From PALSA-129 sp963842505 (GTDB lineage Bacteria; Acidobacteriota; Terriglobia; Bryobacterales; Bryobacteraceae), in NCBI GenBank assembly GCA_963842505.1, contig CAWJGZ010000001.1, positions 1,860,001-1,924,000 of the forward strand: DNA of 64,000 nt, in the 5' to 3' direction. The position numbers were made by a program, and so were the translations under genes. Below, piece after piece: positions 52,457-60,699 of this stretch (positions within the stretch are counted from its first letter, which is position 1; the number at the start of each line of letters is the position of its first letter). The notes under the pieces were generated by a model. That model worked only from the letters and a program-made list of their open reading frames with translations. It did not search any database and was not told where the DNA came from.

Positions 52457-52696
52457 TACCTGTAATCAGTATACGTCGCAATGTCGGGTGCCGAAGCTAC
52501 TGAGTGGTGGGCTTCGTGAGAAAGCGCATTGGCGTTCCGTGGGAATAATTGCTATCGAATGCAAAACTGGGTTGCATGAGGTTCGGGAATCGGCGTGCGG
52601 AGTGACAGGAGAGTCTTCCACTCTGAGGTCCAATTCTTGAACTGTTTTGACTTGGTCGGTTGTTTCGTTAGATCCGCGGTCACGTGCTGATTATGC

Positions 52697-53716
52697 TCAT
52701 TTCACCGGATAGCCGATATTCTGGATGAACCGGTTGTAGTCCGGATCCTTCCGGATCCCGTCCATCCACGGTTCCGATCGCAGCAAGATCTGGCAATCGC
52801 ACCGCTCTTTCTCTCCCTGACGCAACAGTTGAACTGCTTTGTCGTGTTCGCCGAGGGCTAGATGCACCCCCGCGACCTCGTAGGCGCAAACGTAGCGCGA
52901 CCTCGCCTTCTTGTCGAGCATATCCGTCAGTCTTTTCGCCTCCGCAGTATTGCCCGCGGCTGCCTGGGCCATCGCCAGGAACGTGGTGATGGTCACGTGC
53001 TGGTCCAGACGGTAAGCGTCTTGCGCGGCTTTGACGGCCTCCTGAGCCTGGCCGTTCAGCATGTAAGCCATCCCCAGCCACGCATAGCCGTAGGCAAAAT
53101 CAGGATAGAGCGTGATGGCACGGCGGCACTCGGCGATGGCGCGCTCATATTGCCTCGCAACGATCAGGGTGTCCAGGAAATCGGAATAGATCGGGTACGA
53201 AACCGGGTCCAGTTGGTGTGCCAGCCCGGCCTCCGCAATGGCCTGGTCGTGCATGGAGAGGGTCATGAAATAGCCGCCGTACCAGTCGTGGGCATCGGCC
53301 GAATTCGGGTTCAGCTCCAGGGCATGCTTGAGTTCGCGCTCCGCGCCGGTCCAGTCCCAATCGAAGCGCAGCATCACGGCGGCCATCGCAGTGTCCGCCT
53401 CCGCCAGCGTGTCGCCCGAAAGATCGATGGCTCTTTGCGCATGCTCGCGGGATTTGGGCATGACGTCCTTGGGTTTCTCGAAGTCCGGAGTGAGCGCGCC
53501 GTACGCCAGGGCCAGCGCGGCTTCCGCCGGCGCGTAGGAATGGTCGTGCGCCAGCGCCTGTTCGAACAAGTCGATCGCTTTGCGAATCCCCTCTTCGGTA
53601 CCGGCATCCATGGAAGCTCGGCCCCGGAGGTAAAGATCGAGCACGGCGGGATCAACGGGATGCCGCTGGGCGAGTTGCCCCCGTTCCTGCGGGGTCAGCG
53701 AGAACCTTGATCTCAT
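52697..53716 (-). pseudogene. C-terminal TPR half of a frameshifted Ser/Thr kinase gene
   Basis: The frame open upstream to 53767 encodes, from about 53700 on, SLTPQERGQLAQRHPVDPAV and then TPR-like units (AIDLFEQALAHDHSYAPAEA; AERELKHALELNPNSADAHD; AIAECRRAITLYPDFAYGYA; AVQLLRQGEKERCDCQILLR). In intact relatives SLTPQE follows directly on the ADEIKV segment that ends the kinase reading frame here. One extra base near 53700-53707 would explain the break. The ORF's own first residues (before SLTP) are the out-of-frame copy of the kinase end, so there is no genuine independent start. Either a recent mutation, a sequencing error, or recoding. Confidence 0.7.
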
Positions 53717-55061
53717 CGGCAATCGAGCGGGCCACGTCGGCCTGGAGGTCGAGCACGTCGCGAACATCGCGATCGAAGCTCTGCTGCCACAAGTTTTCCT
53801 CGTTGGCGCCGACGCGAATCAGGCGGGCGGAGATGCGTACACGATCGCCGAAGCGCTGGACCGTGCCCTCCACCACTGCGTCGACGCCCAGTTCCCTGGC
53901 GATTGTGGGAAGACGCTTGTGCACATTCTTGTACTGCATGGCGGATGTGCGGGAAATGATGCGCCATCCGTGAATCCTCATCATGGCGTCAATCAGCTCA
54001 GCGGTCATCCCGTCGGTGAAATAGTCTTCGGAGCCGGCGGAAATCGTCTCCAGCGGCAAGACCGCGATGGAGCGGATGGGGGCCGCGCCGGAATGAGTCT
54101 TCCAAAGAACGCCGCCCGCGATTCCAGCCAGCGCCAGCGCGGCCGCGAGCGGCCAGAGCCACCGGGCAATCTTCTTCAGATTCAGAGGCGGCTTCCGCTT
54201 TTCTGTCGTGGCCGAATGGGGCTGGATCTGCTTCAAATCCTCCCGCATCTCCGAAACGGTCTGGTAGCGCAAGCCGCGATCTTTCTCCGTGGCCTTGGCG
54301 ACAACGCGTTCCAACTCTGCGGAAACCGAGGGAGCCAAAGTGCCGACCGGCGGAAGCGGCTGGTGCAGAATCGCGTCGAACTGGGTCGCCAGGGTTTTCC
54401 CGCGGAAGGCACGCACGCCGGTCAGCATTTCAAACAGCACCGCGCCGAAGGAGAAAATGTCGCTGCGGGCGTCGAGCGGCTCGCCGCGGGCCTGCTCCGG
54501 AGACATGTAGGCCACCGTGCCCACCGTCCCGCCCGCCATGGTGAGCGCAGCCCCGCCGAGTGCGACGGTTCCGTCTTGTGAATTCGCAGGCGGGGATTCA
54601 CAGGTAAACTTGGCCAGGCCGAAGTCCATAATCTTTACCTGGCCATCGCTGGTCAGGAAGATGTTCGCCGGCTTGATGTCGCGATGCACGATCCCTTTCG
54701 CATGCGCGGCCTCCAGTCCGGCGGCGGCGAGGAGCGCGATTTCAACGGCGTCTGCGGGCGCCAGGGGCTGACCGTCAATCCGCTCCTGAAGCGTCCCGCC
54801 TTCCAGGAGTTCCATCGCGATATAGCGAATCCCCTCTTGTTCACCCACGTCGTGAATGGTGCAGATGTTGGGGTGATTCAGCGCGGCGATGGTCCGCGCC
54901 TCCTGTTCGAAGCGCTCACCGAAGCCGCCGAGCGCCGTCTTGATGGCTACGTGGCGGCCTAGCCGGGAGTCGCGAGCTCGGTACACTTCACCCATGCCAC
55001 CCGCGCCGATAGCAGCGAGGATTTCATAAGGGCCGAGTTTGGAACCCGGGCACAGAGACAT
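53652..55061 (-). CDS. Membrane Ser/Thr protein kinase, N-terminal part of a split gene
   Basis: Residues 1-469 before a frame-breaking stop. Kinase domain about 10-275: glycine loop IGAGGMGEVYRARD, Lys41 (VAIKTA), HRDIKPAN with catalytic Asp128, DFG (146-148), YMSPEQARGEPLDARSDIFS and a C-lobe with FGAVLFEMLTG. A membrane helix follows at about 301-320 (WLWPLAAALALAGIAGGVLW). The outside part IAVLPLETISAGSEDYFTDG then LGVDAVVEGTVQRFGDRVRI is the TolB-N/FlgO-like module often fused in such kinases. After ADEIKV the frame leaves the family pattern and stops after 16 codons, while the TPR tail continues in another frame (52697-53716). Confidence 0.82.
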   Translation of the reverse strand: MSLCPGSKLGPYEILAAIGAGGMGEVYRARDSRLGRHVAIKTALGGFGERFEQEARTIAALNHPNICTIHDVGEQEGIRYIAMELLEGGTLQERIDGQPLAPADAVEIALLAAAGLEAAHAKGIVHRDIKPANIFLTSDGQVKIMDFGLAKFTCESPPANSQDGTVALGGAALTMAGGTVGTVAYMSPEQARGEPLDARSDIFSFGAVLFEMLTGVRAFRGKTLATQFDAILHQPLPPVGTLAPSVSAELERVVAKATEKDRGLRYQTVSEMREDLKQIQPHSATTEKRKPPLNLKKIARWLWPLAAALALAGIAGGVLWKTHSGAAPIRSIAVLPLETISAGSEDYFTDGMTAELIDAMMRIHGWRIISRTSAMQYKNVHKRLPTIARELGVDAVVEGTVQRFGDRVRISARLIRVGANEENLWQQSFDRDVRDVLDLQADVARSIADEIKVLADPAGTGATRPAASR

Positions 55062-55248
55062 ACGGTTTGGTCAATTCTACCGCAAACCAAGGTCTTCCCG
55101 AATAACGGCCCAACGGCGAAGGTGAGCTGCACTCCGGTGCGCCTGAGGTGGGTCACTCTCAGTGAAATGCCATCACGGAGGATGGGGGAGCGCATGCAAT
55201 GCTCACCGGCTCAGAAGTCGCTAAATCTTACTTGTGCCGCTCCGCGTT

Positions 55249-55268
55249 GGGTATGCCCGAACCCACTA
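55249..55268 (+). repeat. 20-bp direct repeat, left copy
   Basis: GGGTATGCCCGAACCCACTA; the right copy at 56028-56047 differs at one base. The pair flanks the DinB-like gene. Confidence 0.6.
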
Positions 55269-55310
55269 TCGCGGCCCATCCCCGGGCGGCCCGTGCCCTT
55301 GAGCGAGTCT

Positions 55311-55871
55311 TTAAGAATCGTAGGCGCGGCCGCCAGACGACCCGCACTCTTTCCCCAGCTTCTCCCAATTCCAGATCCCGCACGCCACCTCGTTCGGCAA
55401 CGGGAATCCGAGCTGATGCGCGAGCATACACACCTGCCCGCGATGGTGGGCTTCGTGAGAAAGCATGTAGCACAGCATTTCCGGGCCAACCGGCCAAGGC
55501 GGAGCCCAGCCGTCTCTGCGAAACTTCTCGACGCGGCCCCCACCACCGCCGAGCGCTTCAGCGAGCATCTCCGCGCAGCGAACGGCGCTCTCGGCCAGTG
55601 CCGCGCGGGCCTGCCGCGGCGTGCAGCGCGCGCGGTTGAGCCGCGGAGGAACCAACAGGTGCGGAGCTGTAAGCCTGACCCACTTGGACCGGACATTGTG
55701 CATGTGCGTGAAGATCGCCGCAATGGTGCGGGCCTTGCCGGGCGGTTTGGCTCTCCAGGCGGCAGGGTCAAGATGTTCGATGAGCATCTGGTTCATGCGA
55801 TCATTAACGGCGAAGATCCGGACTGCGGCTCGGCCGAGTTGAGTGTGAATCTTGTGTTGACGCGTGGCCAT
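55311..55871 (-). CDS. DinB-like protein
   Basis: A 186-residue four-helix protein of the DinB superfamily. Conserved His positions: FTHMHNVRSKWVRLT in helix 2 and MLSHEAHHRGQVCMLAHQLG in helix 4. The end WNWEKLGKECG is a familiar tail of this subgroup. Metal-dependent, substrate unknown. The gene sits between two 20-bp direct repeats (55249-55268 and 56028-56047). A 21-nt stretch of its helix-4 coding region recurs at 52505-52525. Confidence 0.78.
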   Translation of the reverse strand: MATRQHKIHTQLGRAAVRIFAVNDRMNQMLIEHLDPAAWRAKPPGKARTIAAIFTHMHNVRSKWVRLTAPHLLVPPRLNRARCTPRQARAALAESAVRCAEMLAEALGGGGGRVEKFRRDGWAPPWPVGPEMLCYMLSHEAHHRGQVCMLAHQLGFPLPNEVACGIWNWEKLGKECGSSGGRAYDS

Positions 55872-56256
55872 GGCTCCCTACTCCTTGACCTATATTAGGT
55901 CCGACGCCGGCCATTCCCGTCACCCGGACTCGCCCTTCGGTCGCTCCGTCCGCGGAGCTATTTCCCATAATCGCCGGTACTGTTGCCAAACCACCATTCA
56001 AGGCCCATAGTTCGTGGGCTCCGTGGCGGGTATGCCTGAACCCACTAAATCAACCGCAGTGGTGCTAGCGCCAATACTGTTCAGTTAAGTGGGACAGGCC
56101 ATCGCCTTTCGTGGCCTGTCATGCTTAGCTGAAGAGGGCGCTTGACAGACGACTGAAACCGATCGTCTGTCCCACCCCCGACGCCGGCTTAAGTGAACAG
56201 CAGTGGTGCTAGCGCGCCGGAGAATCAACTTCGCCCCTTTTCGCATCCCATAAGCA
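55872..56256. other. Repeat-rich intergenic region before NDH-2
   Basis: 385 bases without a gene. In order: right 20-bp direct repeat (56028-56047), a 16-bp direct repeat GCAGTGGTGCTAGCGC (56056-56071), the inverted copy of the palindromic repeat (56088-56175), and the second 16-bp copy (56200-56215). No clear promoter for the NDH-2 gene is visible. Confidence 0.6.
56088..56175. repeat. Palindromic repeat, inverted copy
   Basis: The reverse complement of this 88-bp stretch aligns closely with 42635-42720, including GACAGACGATCGGTTT and the GGCGATGGCCTGTCCCACT-type end. Flanked by exact 16-bp direct repeats at 56056-56071 and 56200-56215. Confidence 0.75.
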
Positions 56257-57531
56257 ATGGGGTCCGCACATCGCGTCGTGATCGTGGGAGGCGGTTTTGG
56301 CGGGTTGTACGCCGCGCTGCGGTTGGGCAACGCGCCGGTTTCGCTCACCCTCATCGACCGGCGCAATTTCCACCTCTTTCAGCCGTTGCTCTATCAGGTG
56401 GCCACGGGCGCGCTGTCGCCCGGCGAAATCGCTTCACCGCTCCGCGCGGTACTGCGCAAACAACGCAACACCGAAGTCATCATGGGCGAAGTGAGCGACA
56501 TCGACGTGGCCAACCGCCGCGTCATTCTGGCCGATTTCGAAGTGCCCTATGACGATGTGGTAATCGCCACCGGCGCCACGCACTGCTATTTCGGCAACGA
56601 TCAGTGGGAGCCGCTCGCGCCGGGCCTCAAAACCATCGAGGATGCCACCGGCATCCGCAGCCGGCTGCTGGCGGCCTTCGAGCACGCCGAGCGCGAGCCC
56701 GACGCCGCCCAGCGCCGCGCCTGGCTGACTTTCGTCATCGTCGGCGGCGGGCCCACCGGCGTGGAACTGGCCGGCGCATTGGGCGAGATCGCCAACCACA
56801 CGCTGCGCCACGATTTCCGCCACATCAACCCGGCCGAGGCGCAAATTCTGCTGGTGGAAGGCGGACCGTGCGTGCTGCCGACGTTTCCGCCCGATCTTTC
56901 CGCTAAGGCCGAAAAACAGCTTCTGAGGCTGGGCGTGAGGTCGCGCACCAACGCCCGGGTCACTGACATCCAGGAAGGCCAAGTGACTTTGCTGTGCGAG
57001 GGGCAGAACGGGGGCAGGGAAGAGCACATCTCTTCCCACACCGTGCTGTGGGCCGCGGGCGTGCGCGCATCGGGGTTGGGAACAGTGCTGGCCGATCGCG
57101 CCGGGGCGCCGCTCGACCGCGGGGGCCGCGTCATCGTCGAACCGGATCTCACCGTGCCGGGCCATCCGGAAATCCATGTCATCGGCGATCTCGCCAGCTT
57201 CACCCGCCAGAACGGCAAACCGCTCCCCGGCGTGGCGCCAGTGGCCATGCAGCAGGGGCGCTACGTGGCGAATGCCATCCGCGCGAGACTGGCCGGCAAG
57301 ACGCAAGGGCCGTTCCGCTATTTCAATAAGGGCAACCTGGCCACCATCGGCCGCAACAAAGCCGTTGCGGAATTCGGTAAGCTGCACGTCGCCGGCTTCG
57401 CCGCCTGGTTCCTTTGGATTTTCGTGCACCTGATGTACCTGGTGGAATTTGAAAACCGCATGCTGGTTTTCGTCCAGTGGGTCTACGACTATTTCACTCG
57501 CAACCGGGGCGCGCGCCTGATTAGGGAATAG
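56257..57531 (+). CDS. ndh: Type II NADH dehydrogenase (NDH-2-like flavoprotein)
   Basis: A 424-residue FAD enzyme. Two Rossmann motifs: VVIVGGGFGGLYAALRL for FAD (about 7-23) and FVIVGGGPTGVELAGALGE for NADH (about 162-180). FAD-binding end motif IHVIGDLASF, quinone-side AVAPVAMQQGRYVANAI-type segment, and a C-terminal amphipathic/hydrophobic anchor AWFLWIFVHLMYLVEFENRM. It passes electrons from NADH to quinone at the inner membrane without pumping protons. A related ferredoxin/thioredoxin-type reductase is less likely given the anchor. ATG 56257. Confidence 0.88.
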   Translation: MGSAHRVVIVGGGFGGLYAALRLGNAPVSLTLIDRRNFHLFQPLLYQVATGALSPGEIASPLRAVLRKQRNTEVIMGEVSDIDVANRRVILADFEVPYDDVVIATGATHCYFGNDQWEPLAPGLKTIEDATGIRSRLLAAFEHAEREPDAAQRRAWLTFVIVGGGPTGVELAGALGEIANHTLRHDFRHINPAEAQILLVEGGPCVLPTFPPDLSAKAEKQLLRLGVRSRTNARVTDIQEGQVTLLCEGQNGGREEHISSHTVLWAAGVRASGLGTVLADRAGAPLDRGGRVIVEPDLTVPGHPEIHVIGDLASFTRQNGKPLPGVAPVAMQQGRYVANAIRARLAGKTQGPFRYFNKGNLATIGRNKAVAEFGKLHVAGFAAWFLWIFVHLMYLVEFENRMLVFVQWVYDYFTRNRGARLIRE

Positions 57532-57551
57532 CCTCGCGCGTCCCATGTTAC

Positions 57552-57577
57552 CCTCAAATATAAATCTACATTTGAGG
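57552..57577 (+). promoter_or_regulatory. Hairpin that covers the pgk ribosome binding site
   Basis: CCTCAAAT (57552-57559), 10-nt loop, ATTTGAGG (57570-57577). The right arm contains GAGG, the only ribosome-site match, 6 nt before ATG 57584. Confidence 0.5.
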
Positions 57578-57583
57578 CCCGAT

Positions 57584-58759
57584 ATGTCTTATCTTTCCAT
57601 TCGCGATCTTGATCTGAAGGGCAGACGAGTCTTCATCCGGGTGGATTTCAATGTCCCGTTGCAAAAAAGCGCAACGGGCGACATGGAAATCACCAGCGAC
57701 AAGCGCATCAAGGCGTCGGTGCCCACTATTCAATATGCCCTCGAGCACGGCGCCGGTGTCATCCTGGCGTCGCACCTGGGGCGTCCCAAGGGGAAACCGA
57801 ATCCGGAAATGAGCCTGAAGCCGGCGGCGGTCCGGCTCCAGGAACTGCTCGGCCGTCCGGTGAAGATGGCGCCCGATTGCATCGGTCCCCAAGTGGAAGC
57901 CATGAAGCCCGCGCCCGGTGAGGTGCTGCTGCTTGAAAACCTGCGCTTTCACCCGGAAGAAGAAAAGAACGATGCGGAGTTCGCCAAGAAGCTGGCGGCG
58001 TTGTGCGACGTCTACGTCAACGATGCGTTCGGCTCCGCGCATCGCGCGCATGCCTCCACCGAAGGCATGATCCGGTTTGTCCCCAAGGCCGCCGCCGGTC
58101 TGCTGATGGAAGCCGAATTGAAGTATTTGGGAATGGCCACCACCAACCCGGCGCGCCCATGCGTGGCAATCCTGGGCGGCGCGAAGGTCTCCGACAAGAT
58201 CGAAGTGATCCGGAACCTGGGCAAGGTGGTCGACAAGCTGCTGATTGGCGGCGCCATGGCGTATACCTTCCTCAAGGCGCAAGGACTGCCCATCGGCAAG
58301 TCGCTGGTGGAGGACGACAAGCTGGAGCTGGCCAAGAGCCTGCTGGCCGAATTGGGCGGCAAGCTGATGTTGCCGGTGGACCACGTGGTGGTTTCGGAAA
58401 TCGCGGCCGGCGCCGCCAACCAGGCGGTTGAAACGATTCCCGATGGCAAGATCGGCGTGGATATCGGCCCCAAAACCATCGACGCTTATTCCAAAGTGAT
58501 CGCGGCCGCGAAGACCGTGATCTGGAATGGGCCAATGGGCATCTTCGAGAAGCCGCCTTTCGACGCCGGCACGGTAGCGCTCGCCAAGGCGGTGGCCGCA
58601 TCGGGAGCGGTTTCGGTGGTGGGCGGCGGCGATTCCGAAAAAGCCATCAAGGCTGCCGGCGTCGCCAGCAAGATCACGCACATTTCGACGGGCGGGGGAG
58701 CGTCGCTCGAATTTCTGGCGGGGATGGTCCTGCCGGGCGTGGCGGCGCTGAATCGATAG
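57584..58759 (+). CDS. pgk: Phosphoglycerate kinase
   Basis: A 391-residue glycolytic enzyme (1,3-bisphosphoglycerate + ADP to 3-phosphoglycerate + ATP). RRVFIRVDFNVPL, ASHLGRPKGKPNPEMSLKPA, LLENLRFHPEEEKND, NDAFGSAHRAHAST, AILGGAKVSDKIEVI and GGGDSEKAIKAAGV cover the substrate and nucleotide sites. Start ATG 57584 precedes the conserved LSIRDLDLKG; a frame from TTG/ATG further up adds a non-conserved extension. Its ribosome site lies in a small hairpin. No gap gene accompanies it; ndh is 50 nt upstream on the same strand. Confidence 0.94.
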   Translation: MSYLSIRDLDLKGRRVFIRVDFNVPLQKSATGDMEITSDKRIKASVPTIQYALEHGAGVILASHLGRPKGKPNPEMSLKPAAVRLQELLGRPVKMAPDCIGPQVEAMKPAPGEVLLLENLRFHPEEEKNDAEFAKKLAALCDVYVNDAFGSAHRAHASTEGMIRFVPKAAAGLLMEAELKYLGMATTNPARPCVAILGGAKVSDKIEVIRNLGKVVDKLLIGGAMAYTFLKAQGLPIGKSLVEDDKLELAKSLLAELGGKLMLPVDHVVVSEIAAGAANQAVETIPDGKIGVDIGPKTIDAYSKVIAAAKTVIWNGPMGIFEKPPFDAGTVALAKAVAASGAVSVVGGGDSEKAIKAAGVASKITHISTGGGASLEFLAGMVLPGVAALNR

Positions 58760-58776
58760 AAAAAGTGTGGCAGGCA

Positions 58777-58891
58777 GTGGGACAGACGATCGGTTTTTGT
58801 CGTCTGTCGGACTGTATGTTTGGCCGGGCAGTGACAGGGCTGAAGAAGCGGGCGCCGGCTGGAAAGCCGGCGTTGCGGGCCGGAGGCCCGC
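58777..58891. repeat. Palindromic repeats between pgk and the GNAT gene
   Basis: The first part (58777-58839) repeats the left half of the element at 42635-42720 (GGGACAGACGATCGGTTTTT). It is followed by two further hairpins, 58853-58860 with 58865-58872 (loop GGAA) and 58875-58881 with 58885-58891 (loop GGA). They could also terminate pgk transcription. Confidence 0.65.
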
Positions 58892-58916
58892 TCCACGAGC
58901 GATTCTGGCCCACGGT

Positions 58917-59444
58917 ATGATCCTTCGCACGGAACGCCTCATCCTCGAGCCGTGGCAGAGCGCCGACTGGGTGGTCTTCCGTCCCATCGCGCGGGATCCG
59001 GAAGTGATGCGCTACATCAACGGCGGCATTCCATGGGCTGACGAGACGATCCGGGGCTTCGTCGATCGCCAGGTCAAGCTCTATGCCGAGCGCGGCTATT
59101 GCCGCTGGAAGCTGACGGAGCAAGCAACCACGGAAGTGATCGGCTTTTGCGGCCCGGGCGTCTGGCGCGACGGGCTGGAGCCTGAAATCGGCTGGTGGCT
59201 GGCGCGCCGCTGCTGGGGCTGCGGCCTGGCAACCGAGGCTGCCCGCGCGGCGCTGCGCGACGCCTTCGAGCGCGTCCGGCTGGACCGGCTGGTCTCTATC
59301 GCGATGCCGGACAACACCGCGTCCAGACGCATCATGGAGAAGCTCGGACTGCGTTTTGAAGCCGAATTTGAAAGTGAGGGCTTCCGGCTCGTGTGCTACG
59401 CCATCGATCGCGCCACTTATGAGAGCAATCGGCCGTCCGTATGA
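58917..59444 (+). CDS. GNAT family N-acetyltransferase (RimJ/RimL-like)
   Basis: A 175-residue acetyltransferase. ILRTERLILEPWQSADWVVF is the classical RimJ/RimL-type N-terminus; EIGWWLARRCWGCGLATEAA carries the acetyl-CoA binding (R/Q)xxGxG/A loop, here RRCWGCGLA; AMPDNTASRRIMEKLGLRFE is the conserved end. Acceptor unknown: ribosomal protein, small molecule or antibiotic are all possible. The start ATG 58917 matches the family; the longer frame runs through repeats. Confidence 0.85.
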   Translation: MILRTERLILEPWQSADWVVFRPIARDPEVMRYINGGIPWADETIRGFVDRQVKLYAERGYCRWKLTEQATTEVIGFCGPGVWRDGLEPEIGWWLARRCWGCGLATEAARAALRDAFERVRLDRLVSIAMPDNTASRRIMEKLGLRFEAEFESEGFRLVCYAIDRATYESNRPSV

Positions 59445-59457
59445 CCGCGCCCCGTTT

Positions 59458-59646
59458 CTACGGACGGTGAGGGCTTGCCGGTGTTTCCGGCGATGGTGGA
59501 TCTTCCGGCTCTGAATTGTTGGTACGCCGCGCCGCGGCGTTGCAGGTGCCCGACATTCAAGTGGACACGCCGAAGTGGGGCAGCACCCACTTCATCAGAA
59601 TCACGTAACCGGCGAAGATCAGGACCGCCAAGAGCCAAGAAGGCAT
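59458..59646 (-). CDS. Candidate small membrane selenoprotein (in-frame TGA at codon 30)
   Basis: From ATG 59646 the frame reads MPSWLLAVLIFAGYVILMKW then VLPHFGVST, one clear membrane helix, and reaches TGA at 59559-59557. Past it the frame continues for 32 more codons to TAG 59460-59458: MSGTC, then a Pro/Glu-rich tail. A TGA followed by xxxxC just after a single N-terminal helix resembles small redox selenoproteins (Sec-x4-Cys). A 7-bp hairpin with GGC loop sits 24 nt downstream of the TGA, within the spacing known for bacterial SECIS elements. The gene starts 52 nt after the ornithine-cyclodeaminase-like gene on the same strand. The alternative is a plain 29-residue membrane peptide. No sel genes are in the window, so Sec use is unproven. 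Confidence 0.5.
59524..59540 (-). promoter_or_regulatory. Candidate bacterial SECIS hairpin
   Basis: On the minus strand ACGCCGC (59540-59534), loop GGC (59533-59531), GCGGCGT (59530-59524). The loop begins with G, 24 nt after the TGA. GC-rich hairpins are common in this genome, so this alone is weak. Confidence 0.4.
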
Positions 59647-59698
59647 TTGTATCCACTATAGATGCAGCGGAAGGACGAATGGTGACAGGAGATCTGTT

Positions 59699-60655
59699 TC
59701 AACCAAGCGGAACGCCTCGGCCTTCGGCCCGCGCCCGGGCATACACCAACTGCGCGGCCGCCACATCTTCCACGGCAATTCCCAAGGGCTTGTAAATGAC
59801 TACTTCGGCTTCGGAGGTCCGGCCCGCCGCCGCGCCGCTGACCACCTCCCCAATTTCCGCCGCGACGTGCTCCGGCCCGAAGTAGCCCTCCGCCACGGCC
59901 ATCACCACGTCGCCCGATTCCGTCAACGCGGCTGCCCGGGAGTCGGCGATCAGGCGTCCCCGCGCCACCAGTTTCGGGTCCATTTCGCGCTGCGCCGGCC
60001 GGCAAGCGCCCACCGAGATCACGCAAGCGCCATCGGCCACCCAGCCGTTCCACACCAAAGGAGTGACCGACGATGTCACGATCACCACCACATCGGCTCC
60101 GCGTACCGCCTGCTCCGCGCCCGCCATGATTCGCACCTCCGGATGCGCCGCGGCGAACTTCCGCAGATTTGCCTCCGTGGGGCTCCAGCACCGCACCTCG
60201 TCAAACTTCCGCACCAACGAGAAAGCCGCCAGATGACTTCCCGCCTGAACGCCGCTGCCCACCAGCGCCAGCGTTTTCGCACCGCTGCGCGCCAGTGCCC
60301 GCACGGCCACCGCCGATGCCGCCGCTGTCCGGACTTCCGTGATGTAGCGTCCGTCCATTACCGCCAGCAGCGAGCCGGTCATCGCATCCAACAGCACAAT
60401 GGCCGCCTGGTGCGTCGGGAGGTCTCGATTTTTGGGAAACACCGTCACCAACTTGGCTCCCATAACCGGGCCCGCTTCGAGAAGCGCCGGCATGGTCGCG
60501 AAGTACGTCCCAGGCAACCCGGCCTCGATCGCCGTCCGCACCGGCTGCCGCGCGTGCCCGGCGGAGAAAGCCGCCAGCGCAGCTTGCATGCATTCGATCA
60601 GCTCGCTCAGCGGCAGCAGTGCGCGGACATCCTCTTCGTTCAACCAGATCGCCAT
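59699..60655 (-). CDS. Ornithine cyclodeaminase / mu-crystallin family protein
   Basis: A 318-residue NAD(P)-dependent enzyme of the ornithine cyclodeaminase family. Lys68 in VMGAKLVTVFPKN and Arg109 in YITEVRTAAASAVAVRAL are substrate-binding positions; LALVGSGVQAGSHLAAF is the Rossmann loop; VISVGACRPAQREMDPKL and ESGDVVMAVAEG follow family order. Members are ornithine cyclodeaminases, alanine dehydrogenases, ketimine reductases or amino-acid synthases, so the true substrate is open. ATG 60655 is preferred to a TTG three codons earlier. The candidate selenoprotein lies just downstream. Confidence 0.83.
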   Translation of the reverse strand: MAIWLNEEDVRALLPLSELIECMQAALAAFSAGHARQPVRTAIEAGLPGTYFATMPALLEAGPVMGAKLVTVFPKNRDLPTHQAAIVLLDAMTGSLLAVMDGRYITEVRTAAASAVAVRALARSGAKTLALVGSGVQAGSHLAAFSLVRKFDEVRCWSPTEANLRKFAAAHPEVRIMAGAEQAVRGADVVVIVTSSVTPLVWNGWVADGACVISVGACRPAQREMDPKLVARGRLIADSRAAALTESGDVVMAVAEGYFGPEHVAAEIGEVVSGAAAGRTSEAEVVIYKPLGIAVEDVAAAQLVYARARAEGRGVPLG

Positions 60656-60699
60656 AAGCCACAAGTCTATCTCCGCTGCGCGGCAATACTGAAATCAGC

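Noticed and set aside
59417..59656. 79-codon minus-strand frame overlapping the candidate selenoprotein
   Set aside because: Arg-rich composition with no hydrophobic segment or known motif; the alternative frame gives a proper membrane helix.
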